Of a stretch of DNA of 64,000 bases, positions 34,718 to 42,927 are shown one piece after another. The position numbers and the translations under genes are program-made. Origin of the DNA: JANQIO01 sp043513815 (GTDB lineage Bacteria; Pseudomonadota; Gammaproteobacteria; Pseudomonadales; Halieaceae); NCBI GenBank assembly GCA_043513815.1, contig CP121313.1:4278001-4342000 (forward strand), read 5' to 3'. The notes beneath the pieces are model-generated. The model saw only the letters and a list, made by a program, of their open reading frames with translations, had not been told where the DNA came from and did no database searches. Each line of letters opens with the position of its first letter. Within the stretch, counting starts at the first letter, position 1.

Positions 34718-36871
34718 CTAGGCGAATACCAAACGCGAGTGACTGGGTTTGGCCTCGCGCACTTCTCCTACCATGGCAGGCTTTTCTCCCGCCGCCTCCA
34801 GCGCCGCCAGCAGTGCGCTGCAGCTGCTTTCGCTGATGGCAATCAACAACCCACCGCTGGTCTGCGGATCACACAACAACGGCGGCCAGGCCTGCACGGC
34901 GGGGGCTTTCTTGCGACTGAATACCGCATCCTCGAGCGCCGCCAGGTTGCCCTCGTGCAAGGTACTGCGATGACCGGCCAGCAGCAATTCCTCGGCACCT
35001 GGCAGGGAGGGCAGATCGGCCAGCAGCGCCTGCTGTCGCTTGCCCAGCATTTCCAGCAGATGCCCCGCCAGCCCAAACCCGGTGATGTCAGTACAGGCGG
35101 TTGCACCGTATTGCCTGGCCAGGTTCGCCGCTTCCCGGTTACTGCGTAGCATGCTGTCCAGGGCCGCAGCCTGCCAGTTGCCAGCGGCGTCACCGCTCAT
35201 GGCGGCAGCAAAAATCACGCCGGTGCCCAGTGGCTTGGTCAGCACCAGGCGGTCACCCACACTGGCGCCCACCTTGCCAAGTGCCGATTGCCTGGACAGA
35301 CTGCCGTTAACGGCCAGACCAAGAGACAGCTCCGGGCCCTCCATACTGTGGCCACCCACCAGGGCGCAGTTGGCAGCCGCCAGCTCCCGGGCAAGTCCCG
35401 ACAGCAACAGTTCCAGTTCACGACGCTGCAGCCTGGCAGAAGCGTAAGGCAGACAGACGTTGACCTGCGCCGAATGCGGCGCCGCACCCATGGCGTAAAT
35501 GTCGCTCAGGGCATGCAGTGCCGTAATGCGACCCATCAGCCAGGGATCAGACACGAAGTCGCGCAGGGTATCGATGGTCTGTACCAGGGTGTCTGTCGGC
35601 CAGTCCAGTACGGCAGCATCGTCCTTCAAGCGCTTGAGAGAGACCGTGCCAGGGTAGCTGGCGGCGACGCTGGCCAGTGCCTCTCGCAGGATTGACGCCG
35701 GCAGCTTTGCGCCGCAACCACCACAATGCGGCTTGCCAGGCGCTGTGGGTGCCGGCATGGACGGCGGTGGCTCGCTGAACTGATCCATAAAGCGGCGATC
35801 AATACGATCTTTCCAACGCCAGACCCATTCCCCGCTGGCTGAGAATGGCCCTCTGTCAGCCACGGCCCGGCGATCACCCAGGGACAGCAGTGAAAGAAAC
35901 TGCTGCTGGGGCCGGTGTGCCTTGAGCGGCTCCCCGGCGACAGAAGCAGCCAGGTTGTGCGCCAGCACCGGCGCCTGGCGTACGGCGAATACCCCCGCCC
36001 GGGGCCGCGGGTGCTCGCGTTGCACGGCGACATCACCGGCGGCGAAGACACCGCTCTGTGCCACGACTTCCAGGGTATCTTCCACCAGCAGGAAACCGCG
36101 CTCGTCGGTAGCAAAGCCCGTGTCGGCCAGCCATTCTACCGGCACCACCCCGGTGCACCAGATCAGCTCGTCGTAGTAATCCGAGGTCTGGCCAATTTCC
36201 ACCGCGGCTTCGGTCACCGCGGTGACCCGGCTGTTTTCTTGCAGCTCGATACGGCTTGCCGTCAGGTTACGCAGTACCGTTGCCCTTGCGCGACTGTTGT
36301 AACCGGCCAGCAGCGAATCCCCCGCCAGCAAGCCAATGTCGACCGAGTCACCGAGGCGATGGCGCATGGCCAGTGCCAGCTCAACGCTGCCTGCACCACC
36401 CCCTACCAGCAGAATGCGCGGATGGCTTCCCTTGCGTACGCGCTTTTCCAATCCCCGCCAGCGCTGGTAAAAACTGCCCACCGGCTTGACCGGCACCGCA
36501 TGTTCCCGGGCCCCGGGCACCGTCAGTTCCGGCTGGGCGCCGATATTGATCGACAAAATGTCGTATTCCAGCGCCGGCCGGCCCGCCAACGTCAACCGAC
36601 GGCGCTCCCGGTCGATACCGGTGGCGGCGGCCCTTATAAAGCGAATTCCGCGAGCGCCGCAGAAGCGGCGCAGGTCGATGTGGGTTTCCTCAAAACGGTA
36701 GTGGCCCGCCACCAGCCCCGGCAACATGCCCGAATATGGCGCGAAGTCTGTGTCACTGACCAGGGTGATGCGGGTGGCTGGTGGCGGCTTCATCGCCAGC
36801 ATTCGCAGCACCAGTGCGTGGCTGTGGCCACCTCCCAGCAACACCAGATCCTGGATCGGTTCGGGTGCCAT
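34718..36871 (-). CDS. selD: Bifunctional NADH-dehydrogenase-like / selenide, water dikinase SelD
   Basis: A 717-residue two-domain protein. Residues 1-~370 are an FAD/NAD(P)-binding oxidoreductase resembling type II NADH dehydrogenase (GGGHSHALVL, ILLVGGGAGSVELALAM, GVFAAGDVAV). Residues ~380-717 are SelD, which makes selenophosphate from selenide and ATP: HCGGCGAKLP with Cys383/Cys386 (Cys in place of Sec), LKDDAAVLDW, TLRDFVSDPW, LVGGHSMEG, LVLTKPLGTGV, TDITGFGLAGHL and LLCDPQTSGGLL. This fusion is known in many bacteria; the oxidoreductase may supply reduced selenium. It starts with ATG overlapping the mnmH stop (TGATG), so the two are coupled. The product feeds MnmH next door; no selenoprotein gene is seen here. 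Confidence 0.95.
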   Translation of the reverse strand: MAPEPIQDLVLLGGGHSHALVLRMLAMKPPPATRITLVSDTDFAPYSGMLPGLVAGHYRFEETHIDLRRFCGARGIRFIRAAATGIDRERRRLTLAGRPALEYDILSINIGAQPELTVPGAREHAVPVKPVGSFYQRWRGLEKRVRKGSHPRILLVGGGAGSVELALAMRHRLGDSVDIGLLAGDSLLAGYNSRARATVLRNLTASRIELQENSRVTAVTEAAVEIGQTSDYYDELIWCTGVVPVEWLADTGFATDERGFLLVEDTLEVVAQSGVFAAGDVAVQREHPRPRAGVFAVRQAPVLAHNLAASVAGEPLKAHRPQQQFLSLLSLGDRRAVADRGPFSASGEWVWRWKDRIDRRFMDQFSEPPPSMPAPTAPGKPHCGGCGAKLPASILREALASVAASYPGTVSLKRLKDDAAVLDWPTDTLVQTIDTLRDFVSDPWLMGRITALHALSDIYAMGAAPHSAQVNVCLPYASARLQRRELELLLSGLARELAAANCALVGGHSMEGPELSLGLAVNGSLSRQSALGKVGASVGDRLVLTKPLGTGVIFAAAMSGDAAGNWQAAALDSMLRSNREAANLARQYGATACTDITGFGLAGHLLEMLGKRQQALLADLPSLPGAEELLLAGHRSTLHEGNLAALEDAVFSRKKAPAVQAWPPLLCDPQTSGGLLIAISESSCSALLAALEAAGEKPAMVGEVREAKPSHSRLVFA

Positions 36872-37953
36872 CACGCCTGTGACAGCTCCCGCGCGAGGGC
36901 AATGATTTCACCGCGATTGCCGGTGGCCGCAACGACTCCCTCGCGTTGGCCGATCTGGTAGTCATACATGGGGTCATAGTATTTCACCAGCAACAGCTCG
37001 ATCCACTGGCGATGCAGGTCATTGTCTCTGGCCGCGAAGGCCTGCTGCATCAAGACATCGATTTCCGCATAAAGCACGCCACCCAGGCGTTTGCGAATCC
37101 GCCCCAGGCCCTCGCGCAGGTGCTCGGTGTGCTCGCTTTGACCCGCGTCGCCATGCCGCTGATGATAGCGGCTGCCCAGATCGAGAATATAATCTTCAAA
37201 GATGACCTCGACGCGGGAGGCTACCGGCTCTTCGACCACCAGCAGGCGGGATTCGCGCATACGATCGCGCAATGCCTCGGGCAGGGAGACGCGGCCAATA
37301 AGCTTGCCTTCATCCTCCAGCACCAGGGTATTGCCGCTTTCAAGACTGCGCATCAGTTGTATGCTCAGGGCGTTCTCAAAATCAATCTGGGAAGGCTGCG
37401 GGTCCAGCAGTCGACCAAAACTGGAACCCCGATGCAGGGCCAGCCCCTCCAGGTCCACCGACCGGTCCAGCGCCTCAATGACCCGGGTCTTGCCACAGCC
37501 GGTCCTCCCGGCCACCAGCACGAAACTCGCGGCGGCGACAGAGCGCTCGAGTTCTTCGATGAGAAAGCGACGCATGGCCTTGTAGCCGCCCAACACCAGC
37601 GGGTAGTCAACGCCCGCTTCGCGCATCCACTGCCGTGCCGTCGAGGAACGCAGCCCTCCGCGGAAACAGTACAGGTAGCCCTCGGGGTGTTGGCGGGCAA
37701 AATCGCACCAGCCCTGGATGCGTGACGCCCGAATTTCACCAGACACCAGCTCATGACCCAGCGCAATGGCAGCCCCCTGGCCGGACTCCTTATAGCAAAT
37801 GCCTACCTCGTGCCGCTCAGCGTCAGTCATCAGGGGCAGATTCACCGCCGCAGGAAAGGCGCCGCGGGCAAATTCCACCGGCGCCCTCGTATCCATGAGG
37901 GGCACGTCGGTCAGGAACAGGGCGCGGTAATCCGCGGTGTCGTTCCTGGCCAT
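36871..37953 (-). CDS. mnmH: tRNA 2-selenouridine synthase MnmH (SelU)
   Basis: A 360-residue enzyme that replaces sulfur by selenium at the wobble uridine of certain tRNAs, using selenophosphate. The N-terminal rhodanese domain has VPLMDTRAPVEFARGAFP and the active-site loop YCFRGGLRSS (Cys at ~96). The C-terminal P-loop domain has VLVAGRTGCGKTRVI, followed by LEGLALHRGSSFG. It lies 5 bp after rdgC and overlaps selD by 1-3 bases, giving an rdgC-mnmH-selD operon whose last two genes form a complete seleno-tRNA pathway. Confidence 0.95.
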   Translation of the reverse strand: MARNDTADYRALFLTDVPLMDTRAPVEFARGAFPAAVNLPLMTDAERHEVGICYKESGQGAAIALGHELVSGEIRASRIQGWCDFARQHPEGYLYCFRGGLRSSTARQWMREAGVDYPLVLGGYKAMRRFLIEELERSVAAASFVLVAGRTGCGKTRVIEALDRSVDLEGLALHRGSSFGRLLDPQPSQIDFENALSIQLMRSLESGNTLVLEDEGKLIGRVSLPEALRDRMRESRLLVVEEPVASRVEVIFEDYILDLGSRYHQRHGDAGQSEHTEHLREGLGRIRKRLGGVLYAEIDVLMQQAFAARDNDLHRQWIELLLVKYYDPMYDYQIGQREGVVAATGNRGEIIALARELSQA

Positions 37954-37958
37954 GGCCG

Positions 37959-38870
37959 CTACTGCTCCCGGGCCTCGCCGCCAAACAGTTCCATCACCCG
38001 CTCCTGCAGACCGCTGACCACGTCGGTCATCAGGGCAAAATCCGCATCCAGCCTGGCCAGGGGGTCTGCTTCGGCAATGTCATCATTCTCAGCTACCAGC
38101 TCGTCAGCGAACTTTAGCCGGCGCAGCACCAGGTCTTCACACAGCAGCAGACTGAGTTTCTCGTCCCACGCCACCGCCAGGCGTACCACCTGCTTGCCCG
38201 CCTGCAGGTGAATCTCAACCTCTTCGCTATCGAGCTCCACGCCGCGGCAGCGCACCACGCCGCCGTCCTCGCCGAGATCGCGCATCTCGCAGTCACTGCC
38301 CAATTCCAAATCCTGGGGCAGGTTGCTGTGGGCGAGCCAGGCGGTCATCGCCGCCGCCGGGGACTGGTTCACCTGGGGCAGCAGCAGCGGCAGGCTGCCG
38401 ATGCACTCGCGCAGCAGATTGACCACTTCCTCGGCCCGGGAGGCTGAGGCGGCGTCCACGAAAATCCAGTTACTGCGGGTGTCGATATAGGCATAGACCC
38501 GGGTAGAGCGGGTGAAGGCGCGGGGCAGGCAGTCCTGCACGATCTCGTCCTTGAGCTGCAGCCGCTCCTTGCGATAGACCTTGCGGCCCTGTTCCTTCTC
38601 AATTTCAGCAACGCGATCGGTGAGCTGTTCGCGAACCACGGTAGCCGGCAGCAGTTTCTCTTCCCGACGCAGGCACAGCAGAAAACGCCCATTGGCGGCA
38701 TGGACCAGGGTTTCCGTGTCCTCTCCCAGCGGCGGCACCCAGCCCAGCGCCAGTGGCTGGGACTTGCCGCAGGGGGTGAAGGTGGCTCCGGTGAGCTGCT
38801 GCTCGAGCTGCTCGGCGGAGAGGTCGAATGGACTGGTAAGGCGATAGGCCCGCAGGTTTTTGAACCACAT
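37959..38870 (-). CDS. rdgC: Recombination-associated protein RdgC
   Basis: A 303-residue ring-forming DNA-binding protein that limits RecA activity. The start MWFKNLRAYRLTSPF is highly characteristic, followed by FTPCGKSQPLALGWVPPLG, KLLPATVVREQL, KKxxRKERLQLKDEI-like VYRKERLQLKDEIV and RVYAYIDTRSNWIFVDAAS. Length equals E. coli RdgC. It is the first gene of a minus-strand unit with mnmH and selD, and is divergent from the flavoprotein gene at 39050. Confidence 0.95.
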   Translation of the reverse strand: MWFKNLRAYRLTSPFDLSAEQLEQQLTGATFTPCGKSQPLALGWVPPLGEDTETLVHAANGRFLLCLRREEKLLPATVVREQLTDRVAEIEKEQGRKVYRKERLQLKDEIVQDCLPRAFTRSTRVYAYIDTRSNWIFVDAASASRAEEVVNLLRECIGSLPLLLPQVNQSPAAAMTAWLAHSNLPQDLELGSDCEMRDLGEDGGVVRCRGVELDSEEVEIHLQAGKQVVRLAVAWDEKLSLLLCEDLVLRRLKFADELVAENDDIAEADPLARLDADFALMTDVVSGLQERVMELFGGEAREQ

Positions 38871-39049
38871 AAAAAAGCTGACTTTATTGAGGGAGGGGCG
38901 CGATTGTACCTAAGCAGAGCCCGTTTCGCATAAATAGTCGCCGCCTGTACAACATTTTGACCCCGCCCGAGACCGGGTCGCTTGTTGGCCCGCATTGATG
39001 CCGTTTTAATGACCTGGAAGCCACGGAAATCACACATAATAGTGCCGCC

Positions 39050-40561
39050 ATGACTGAAAAAACCGCCCCCACCCAACCGCGCCGACTGAGTGAAGTTGAT
39101 CACTGGGACATGGAAACCGATGTCGCCGTCGTCGGCTTCGGCGGCGCTGGAGGCTGTGCCGCTATCGAGGCCGCCGACGCTGGCGCAGAGGTCATCATCT
39201 TTGAGCTGGCCAGCGCCGCGGGCGGTTCCACCGCGCTGTCCAGTGCCGAGATTTATATGGGCGGTAGCGGCGGAACCCGGGTGCAGAAGGCCTCGGGCTT
39301 CGAAGACAGTACAGAAGCGATGTTTACCTACATGTCCATGTGTGCGGGCCGGCTGGCGGACGAAGACAAGATTCGCAACTACTGCGAGAACAGTGCCGGC
39401 CATTTCGATTGGCTGGTAGGGCTGGGCGTACCCTTCAAGGACAGCTTCCACGAGGAGCGCGCCATCATGTGCCTGACCGATGACGGACTGCTCTATACCG
39501 GCAGCGAGAATGCCTGGCCCTTCAACTCCCATGCGACTCCGGCTCCCCGGGGTCACAACCTCTACGTGGAGGGTGACAATGGCGGCCCGCTTTTCATGAA
39601 AATCGTCGGTGAGAACATCGAAAAGCGCGACAACATCCGCGTCGAGTACGAGGCCCGGGCACTGACGCTGATTGCCGATGAGCACAACCGGGTACACGGA
39701 CTGGTGGTCCGCATCAACCAGCAGGAAGTCACGGTGCGCACCCGGGGTGGGGTGGTGCTGTGCGCCGGCGGCTTCGCGATGAACGAAGAAATGGTGAAGA
39801 AATACGCGCCGCGGCTCACGGCAGGCAGCTACCCGTTGGGCAATCCCGGCGACACCGGTGGAGGGATCCTGATGGGTATGGGCGTCGGCGCAGCTGCCAT
39901 CAACATGCAGGAGGGCTTTATTACCCTGCCCTATTACCCGCCCGCCTCCATCACCTACGGCCTTGTGATCAACGACAAGGCGCAACGCATTATCAATGAG
40001 GATGTGTACCACTCAAGGCTTGGCAATGCGATCCTCAAGGACAATGCTGACCGACACTACTTCGTGTTGACCGTGGAGCAATACGGTGATTACGAGAAAG
40101 CCAGCTGGATGGGCGCTGAAGTCGCTGCCACCGGCGAGACTGTCGAGGAGCTCGAATCAGAGCTGGGTCTGCCGGAGGGCTCCCTGGTCGCCACCATCGA
40201 CCAGTACAATCATTTTGCCGAGCGCGGCGAGGACCCATTCTTCCACAAGTCCCCCGACTGGTTGCAGGTGATGAAGCCGCCGCTGGTGGCACTGGACGTG
40301 ACACCCGGCCGCGGTTCCTACTGGCCCTATTTCACCCTGGGTGGCCTCGATACTTTGCCCAGTGGCGAAGTGGTCGACCCGCTGCGCTCAGTTATCCCCG
40401 GGCTGTATGCTGCCGGCCGCACGGCCTGCGGCGTGGTCCGCAATGCGGAAGGCTACTCAAGCGGCATGTCTATCGGCGACGCGACCTTCAGCGGCCGCCT
40501 GGCCGGTCGCAGCGCTGCGGCACGTGCCCTGTCTGGCAGCGACGCCACGCACGCGGCCTGA
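39050..40561 (+). CDS. FAD-dependent oxidoreductase of the fumarate reductase/KstD flavoprotein family
   Basis: A 503-residue flavoprotein. The N-terminal dinucleotide motif VAVVGFGGAGGCAAIEAADAG binds FAD, followed by ASAAGGSTALSSAEIYMGGS. The second FAD half-site is the C-terminal VIPGLYAAGRTACGVVRNAE with YSSGMSIGDATFSGR. The segment GNPGDTGGGILMGMGVGAA is typical of 3-ketosteroid dehydrogenases and related fumarate-reductase-like enzymes. The substrate cannot be assigned from sequence; a steroid or other enone is possible. It stands alone on the plus strand; the VOC gene starts 45 bp after it and may be cotranscribed. Confidence 0.88.
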   Translation: MTEKTAPTQPRRLSEVDHWDMETDVAVVGFGGAGGCAAIEAADAGAEVIIFELASAAGGSTALSSAEIYMGGSGGTRVQKASGFEDSTEAMFTYMSMCAGRLADEDKIRNYCENSAGHFDWLVGLGVPFKDSFHEERAIMCLTDDGLLYTGSENAWPFNSHATPAPRGHNLYVEGDNGGPLFMKIVGENIEKRDNIRVEYEARALTLIADEHNRVHGLVVRINQQEVTVRTRGGVVLCAGGFAMNEEMVKKYAPRLTAGSYPLGNPGDTGGGILMGMGVGAAAINMQEGFITLPYYPPASITYGLVINDKAQRIINEDVYHSRLGNAILKDNADRHYFVLTVEQYGDYEKASWMGAEVAATGETVEELESELGLPEGSLVATIDQYNHFAERGEDPFFHKSPDWLQVMKPPLVALDVTPGRGSYWPYFTLGGLDTLPSGEVVDPLRSVIPGLYAAGRTACGVVRNAEGYSSGMSIGDATFSGRLAGRSAAARALSGSDATHAA

Positions 40562-40606
40562 AAACCCGCTACACTCCCTCCCTCATTTGCACGCCGGGAG
40601 GGCTTG

Positions 40607-41047
40607 ATGGAATACCTGCACACGATGATCCGCGCCAGTGACCTGGACGCTACCCTGGATTTTTTTTGCAACAAGCTGGGCCTCGAAGAGGTCAACCGCT
40701 ACGACAGTGAGCAGGGCCGATTCACCCTGGTGTTCCTGGCAGCCCCCGGCGATGTCGCCATGGCCAGGGAGGCCAAGCGCCCGCTGGTGGAGATCACCCA
40801 CAACTGGGAGCCGGAGGAGTACACCGGGGGCCGGAACTTCGGCCACCTCGCCTATCGGGTGGATGACATCTATGCGACCTGCCAGCGGCTCATGGATAGC
40901 GGTGTGACTATCAACCGCCCACCGCGGGACGGGCATATGGCCTTCGTCCGCTCACCGGACGGTATCTCCATTGAGCTTCTGCAGAAGGGCGAATCACTTC
41001 CACCCCAGGAGCCCTGGGCGTCCATGGAGAACACCGGCGAGTGGTGA
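40607..41047 (+). CDS. VOC family protein, glyoxalase I-like
   Basis: A 146-residue protein with two beta-alpha-beta-beta-beta halves of the vicinal-oxygen-chelate fold. The motifs LHTMIRASDLDATLDFFCNK, VNRYDSEQGRFTLVFLAAP, THNWEPEEYTGGRNFGHLAY and MAFVRSPDGISIELLQKGE match lactoylglutathione lyases, with His7, Glu67-like and Glu in the last strand as probable metal ligands. It would detoxify methylglyoxal with glutathione, but a related lyase or dioxygenase role cannot be excluded. ATG 40607 has GGGAGGG just upstream. Confidence 0.88.
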   Translation: MEYLHTMIRASDLDATLDFFCNKLGLEEVNRYDSEQGRFTLVFLAAPGDVAMAREAKRPLVEITHNWEPEEYTGGRNFGHLAYRVDDIYATCQRLMDSGVTINRPPRDGHMAFVRSPDGISIELLQKGESLPPQEPWASMENTGEW

Positions 41048-41075
41048 GCGCGCGACCCTGGGCCGCGTGTTCACG

Positions 41076-42899
41076 TTACTCGCCCAGCACCTGACTCCGG
41101 AGCAACGGCATTGATACGGGACCGATGGAGAGCACCGAGTCGTGAAAGTCCTTAAGCTCGAAAGCATCGCCTCGGGCGGTTTGCGTATCTGATCGCAGCT
41201 GCAACAGGTCGTCCATTCCAAGTTTGTAAGACAGCGCCTGACCCGGCCACACCATGTAACGCAGGGCCTCGATCCGCAATTCGTCCTTGCTGCGCCCCGT
41301 GGTCTCGGCCATATACTTCACCGCCTGCCCCAAACCCCAGCGCTGACTATGAATGCCGGTATCCACCACCAGGCGCACGGCACGAAACAGCTCAGCTTCT
41401 AGCCGGCCCAGGTCACCCAGAGGATCATCGGCATAAACACCCATCTCCGCTGCCAGACGCCCCGCGTACATGGCCCAGCCTTCGCTATAGGCATTATTGA
41501 AACTCAAATCCCATAGCAGGGGCCGCCCGAGCTGCTCTCGTGCCAGCGCGACTTGCAGGTGATGGCCGGGAACCGCCTCGTGATACACCAGGGTCGGCAG
41601 TCGAAACGTGGCCAGCTGATCGATACCGCGCATGTTGATCCAGAAAATTCCCGGCGCACTGCCGTTGACCGGCGGCGTGTAGTAGGCCCGTGGCGCACCG
41701 TGTTGCCGGACCTCGGGCACTGCGCGCACTTCCAGCGGCTGGCTGGGCAACCTGCCAAAGTAGTCTGGAAGGCGAACTTCCATCTCCGTGGTCAGTTGCT
41801 CAAGCGTTTGTAGCAGCGTCTCCCGCCCCGTTTCCGAGTCCTCCAGCAGGTTCTCCGGCATGCTGGCCAGCGCCTGCATCCGCTGAACAACCGTACCCGC
41901 CGTATAGCCCTGCTGGCGCAGCAGCTGGTCCATCTCGGTACTGATCCGCTCCACTTCGGCCAGCCCGTGTGCGTGTATCTCAGCCGGTGTCATCCGGGTA
42001 TCGGCCTCCAGCTTGAGAGCGGCCTTGTAGAACCGGTCGCCTAGCGGCCGCGCCCACAGGCCCTCTGCCTGCTTTGCTTGAGGCAGTCTAGCCGCGACAT
42101 TCTTGATGGCATTGCGGTAGGCCGGGTAGACAATGCGCAGCATCACCGCGATCGCTTCGTTCTTCGCCTTAGCCCGATCGTCATCGCTCAGGGCATCACT
42201 GGCGGCCATCTTTTCTACCAGCTTTACCACCAGCTCATGCTCCTCTGCAGGCGCACCAACGAAGGCTTCCAGGGAGACCAGTGCGGCTTCCAGCGCCGCC
42301 GCGGGAGGTAACCAGCCCGCATTGGCGTCATAGTTGAAGGTATCCAGTACCCCAGCCACCAGCGGTGACATGGCCCAGAGCCTGCGCAGATAGTCGCCCA
42401 CTTCTTCTGGGGTCGCCGCCGGCTGGTAGTTGGCGATAATCCTTGGTATGACCTGCAGCGGCCCGCCGAGTTGATTGATGATGTAGGGCTGGTGGCGTCC
42501 AAAGGTGCTGATATAGCCAAAAGGTAACTCACGGTCTCCCAGCAGACTGGCATACACATCATCCATGGCAGCACGAGTCAGCGAGCCCAGCGAACTGTCG
42601 GGCAAGGCATCAAGCTCCTGGCGCATGCGGCGCAAGTCCCTGCGCCAAAGGCCCAGATGGGCCTTGCCATAGTCTCCTATCGCATCTTCGACCCTGACGC
42701 CGGCCTCATGGTCGCGAAGACCGAACTGGGTAGCCTGTACGGGTCTCATCTTTAGCACCCGCATACTGTGCTTTGCCAACATCACTTTGGCGTCAGGGCC
42801 TACGCTTTCCACACTACCACCCTGCCCGCTGCACGCTGCCAGCAACACCAGCAACGCTGACGTGACACTACCTGAACGTGTCCTGCTGCTCCTGTTCAA
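41076..42899 (-). CDS. DUF885 family protein, lipoprotein
   Basis: A ~607-residue envelope protein. I chose the TTG at 42899: AAGGG lies 8 bp upstream and the product then begins with a lipoprotein signal (SVTSALLVLLAACSGQ, lipobox LAAC). The body has the DUF885 signatures LPTLVYHEAVPGHHLQ and NNAYSEGWAMYAGRLAAE, and GIHSQRWGLGQAVKYM. The HExxxGHH arrangement suggests a metal-dependent hydrolase or peptidase, but the family's activity is not settled. It is the last gene of the adhesin/TolC/HlyD/M50 cluster, 28 bp after the M50 fusion gene, so it is probably cotranscribed and may act on the same envelope cargo. Confidence 0.85.
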   Translation of the reverse strand: MNRSSRTRSGSVTSALLVLLAACSGQGGSVESVGPDAKVMLAKHSMRVLKMRPVQATQFGLRDHEAGVRVEDAIGDYGKAHLGLWRRDLRRMRQELDALPDSSLGSLTRAAMDDVYASLLGDRELPFGYISTFGRHQPYIINQLGGPLQVIPRIIANYQPAATPEEVGDYLRRLWAMSPLVAGVLDTFNYDANAGWLPPAAALEAALVSLEAFVGAPAEEHELVVKLVEKMAASDALSDDDRAKAKNEAIAVMLRIVYPAYRNAIKNVAARLPQAKQAEGLWARPLGDRFYKAALKLEADTRMTPAEIHAHGLAEVERISTEMDQLLRQQGYTAGTVVQRMQALASMPENLLEDSETGRETLLQTLEQLTTEMEVRLPDYFGRLPSQPLEVRAVPEVRQHGAPRAYYTPPVNGSAPGIFWINMRGIDQLATFRLPTLVYHEAVPGHHLQVALAREQLGRPLLWDLSFNNAYSEGWAMYAGRLAAEMGVYADDPLGDLGRLEAELFRAVRLVVDTGIHSQRWGLGQAVKYMAETTGRSKDELRIEALRYMVWPGQALSYKLGMDDLLQLRSDTQTARGDAFELKDFHDSVLSIGPVSMPLLRSQVLGE

Positions 42900-42927
42900 T
42901 GTTCTACCCTTTTTGAAATTCGACCGT

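Noticed and set aside
38369..40012. 547-residue minus-strand frame across rdgC and the flavoprotein gene
   Set aside because: It covers two well-recognised genes in other frames and shows no coherent domain.
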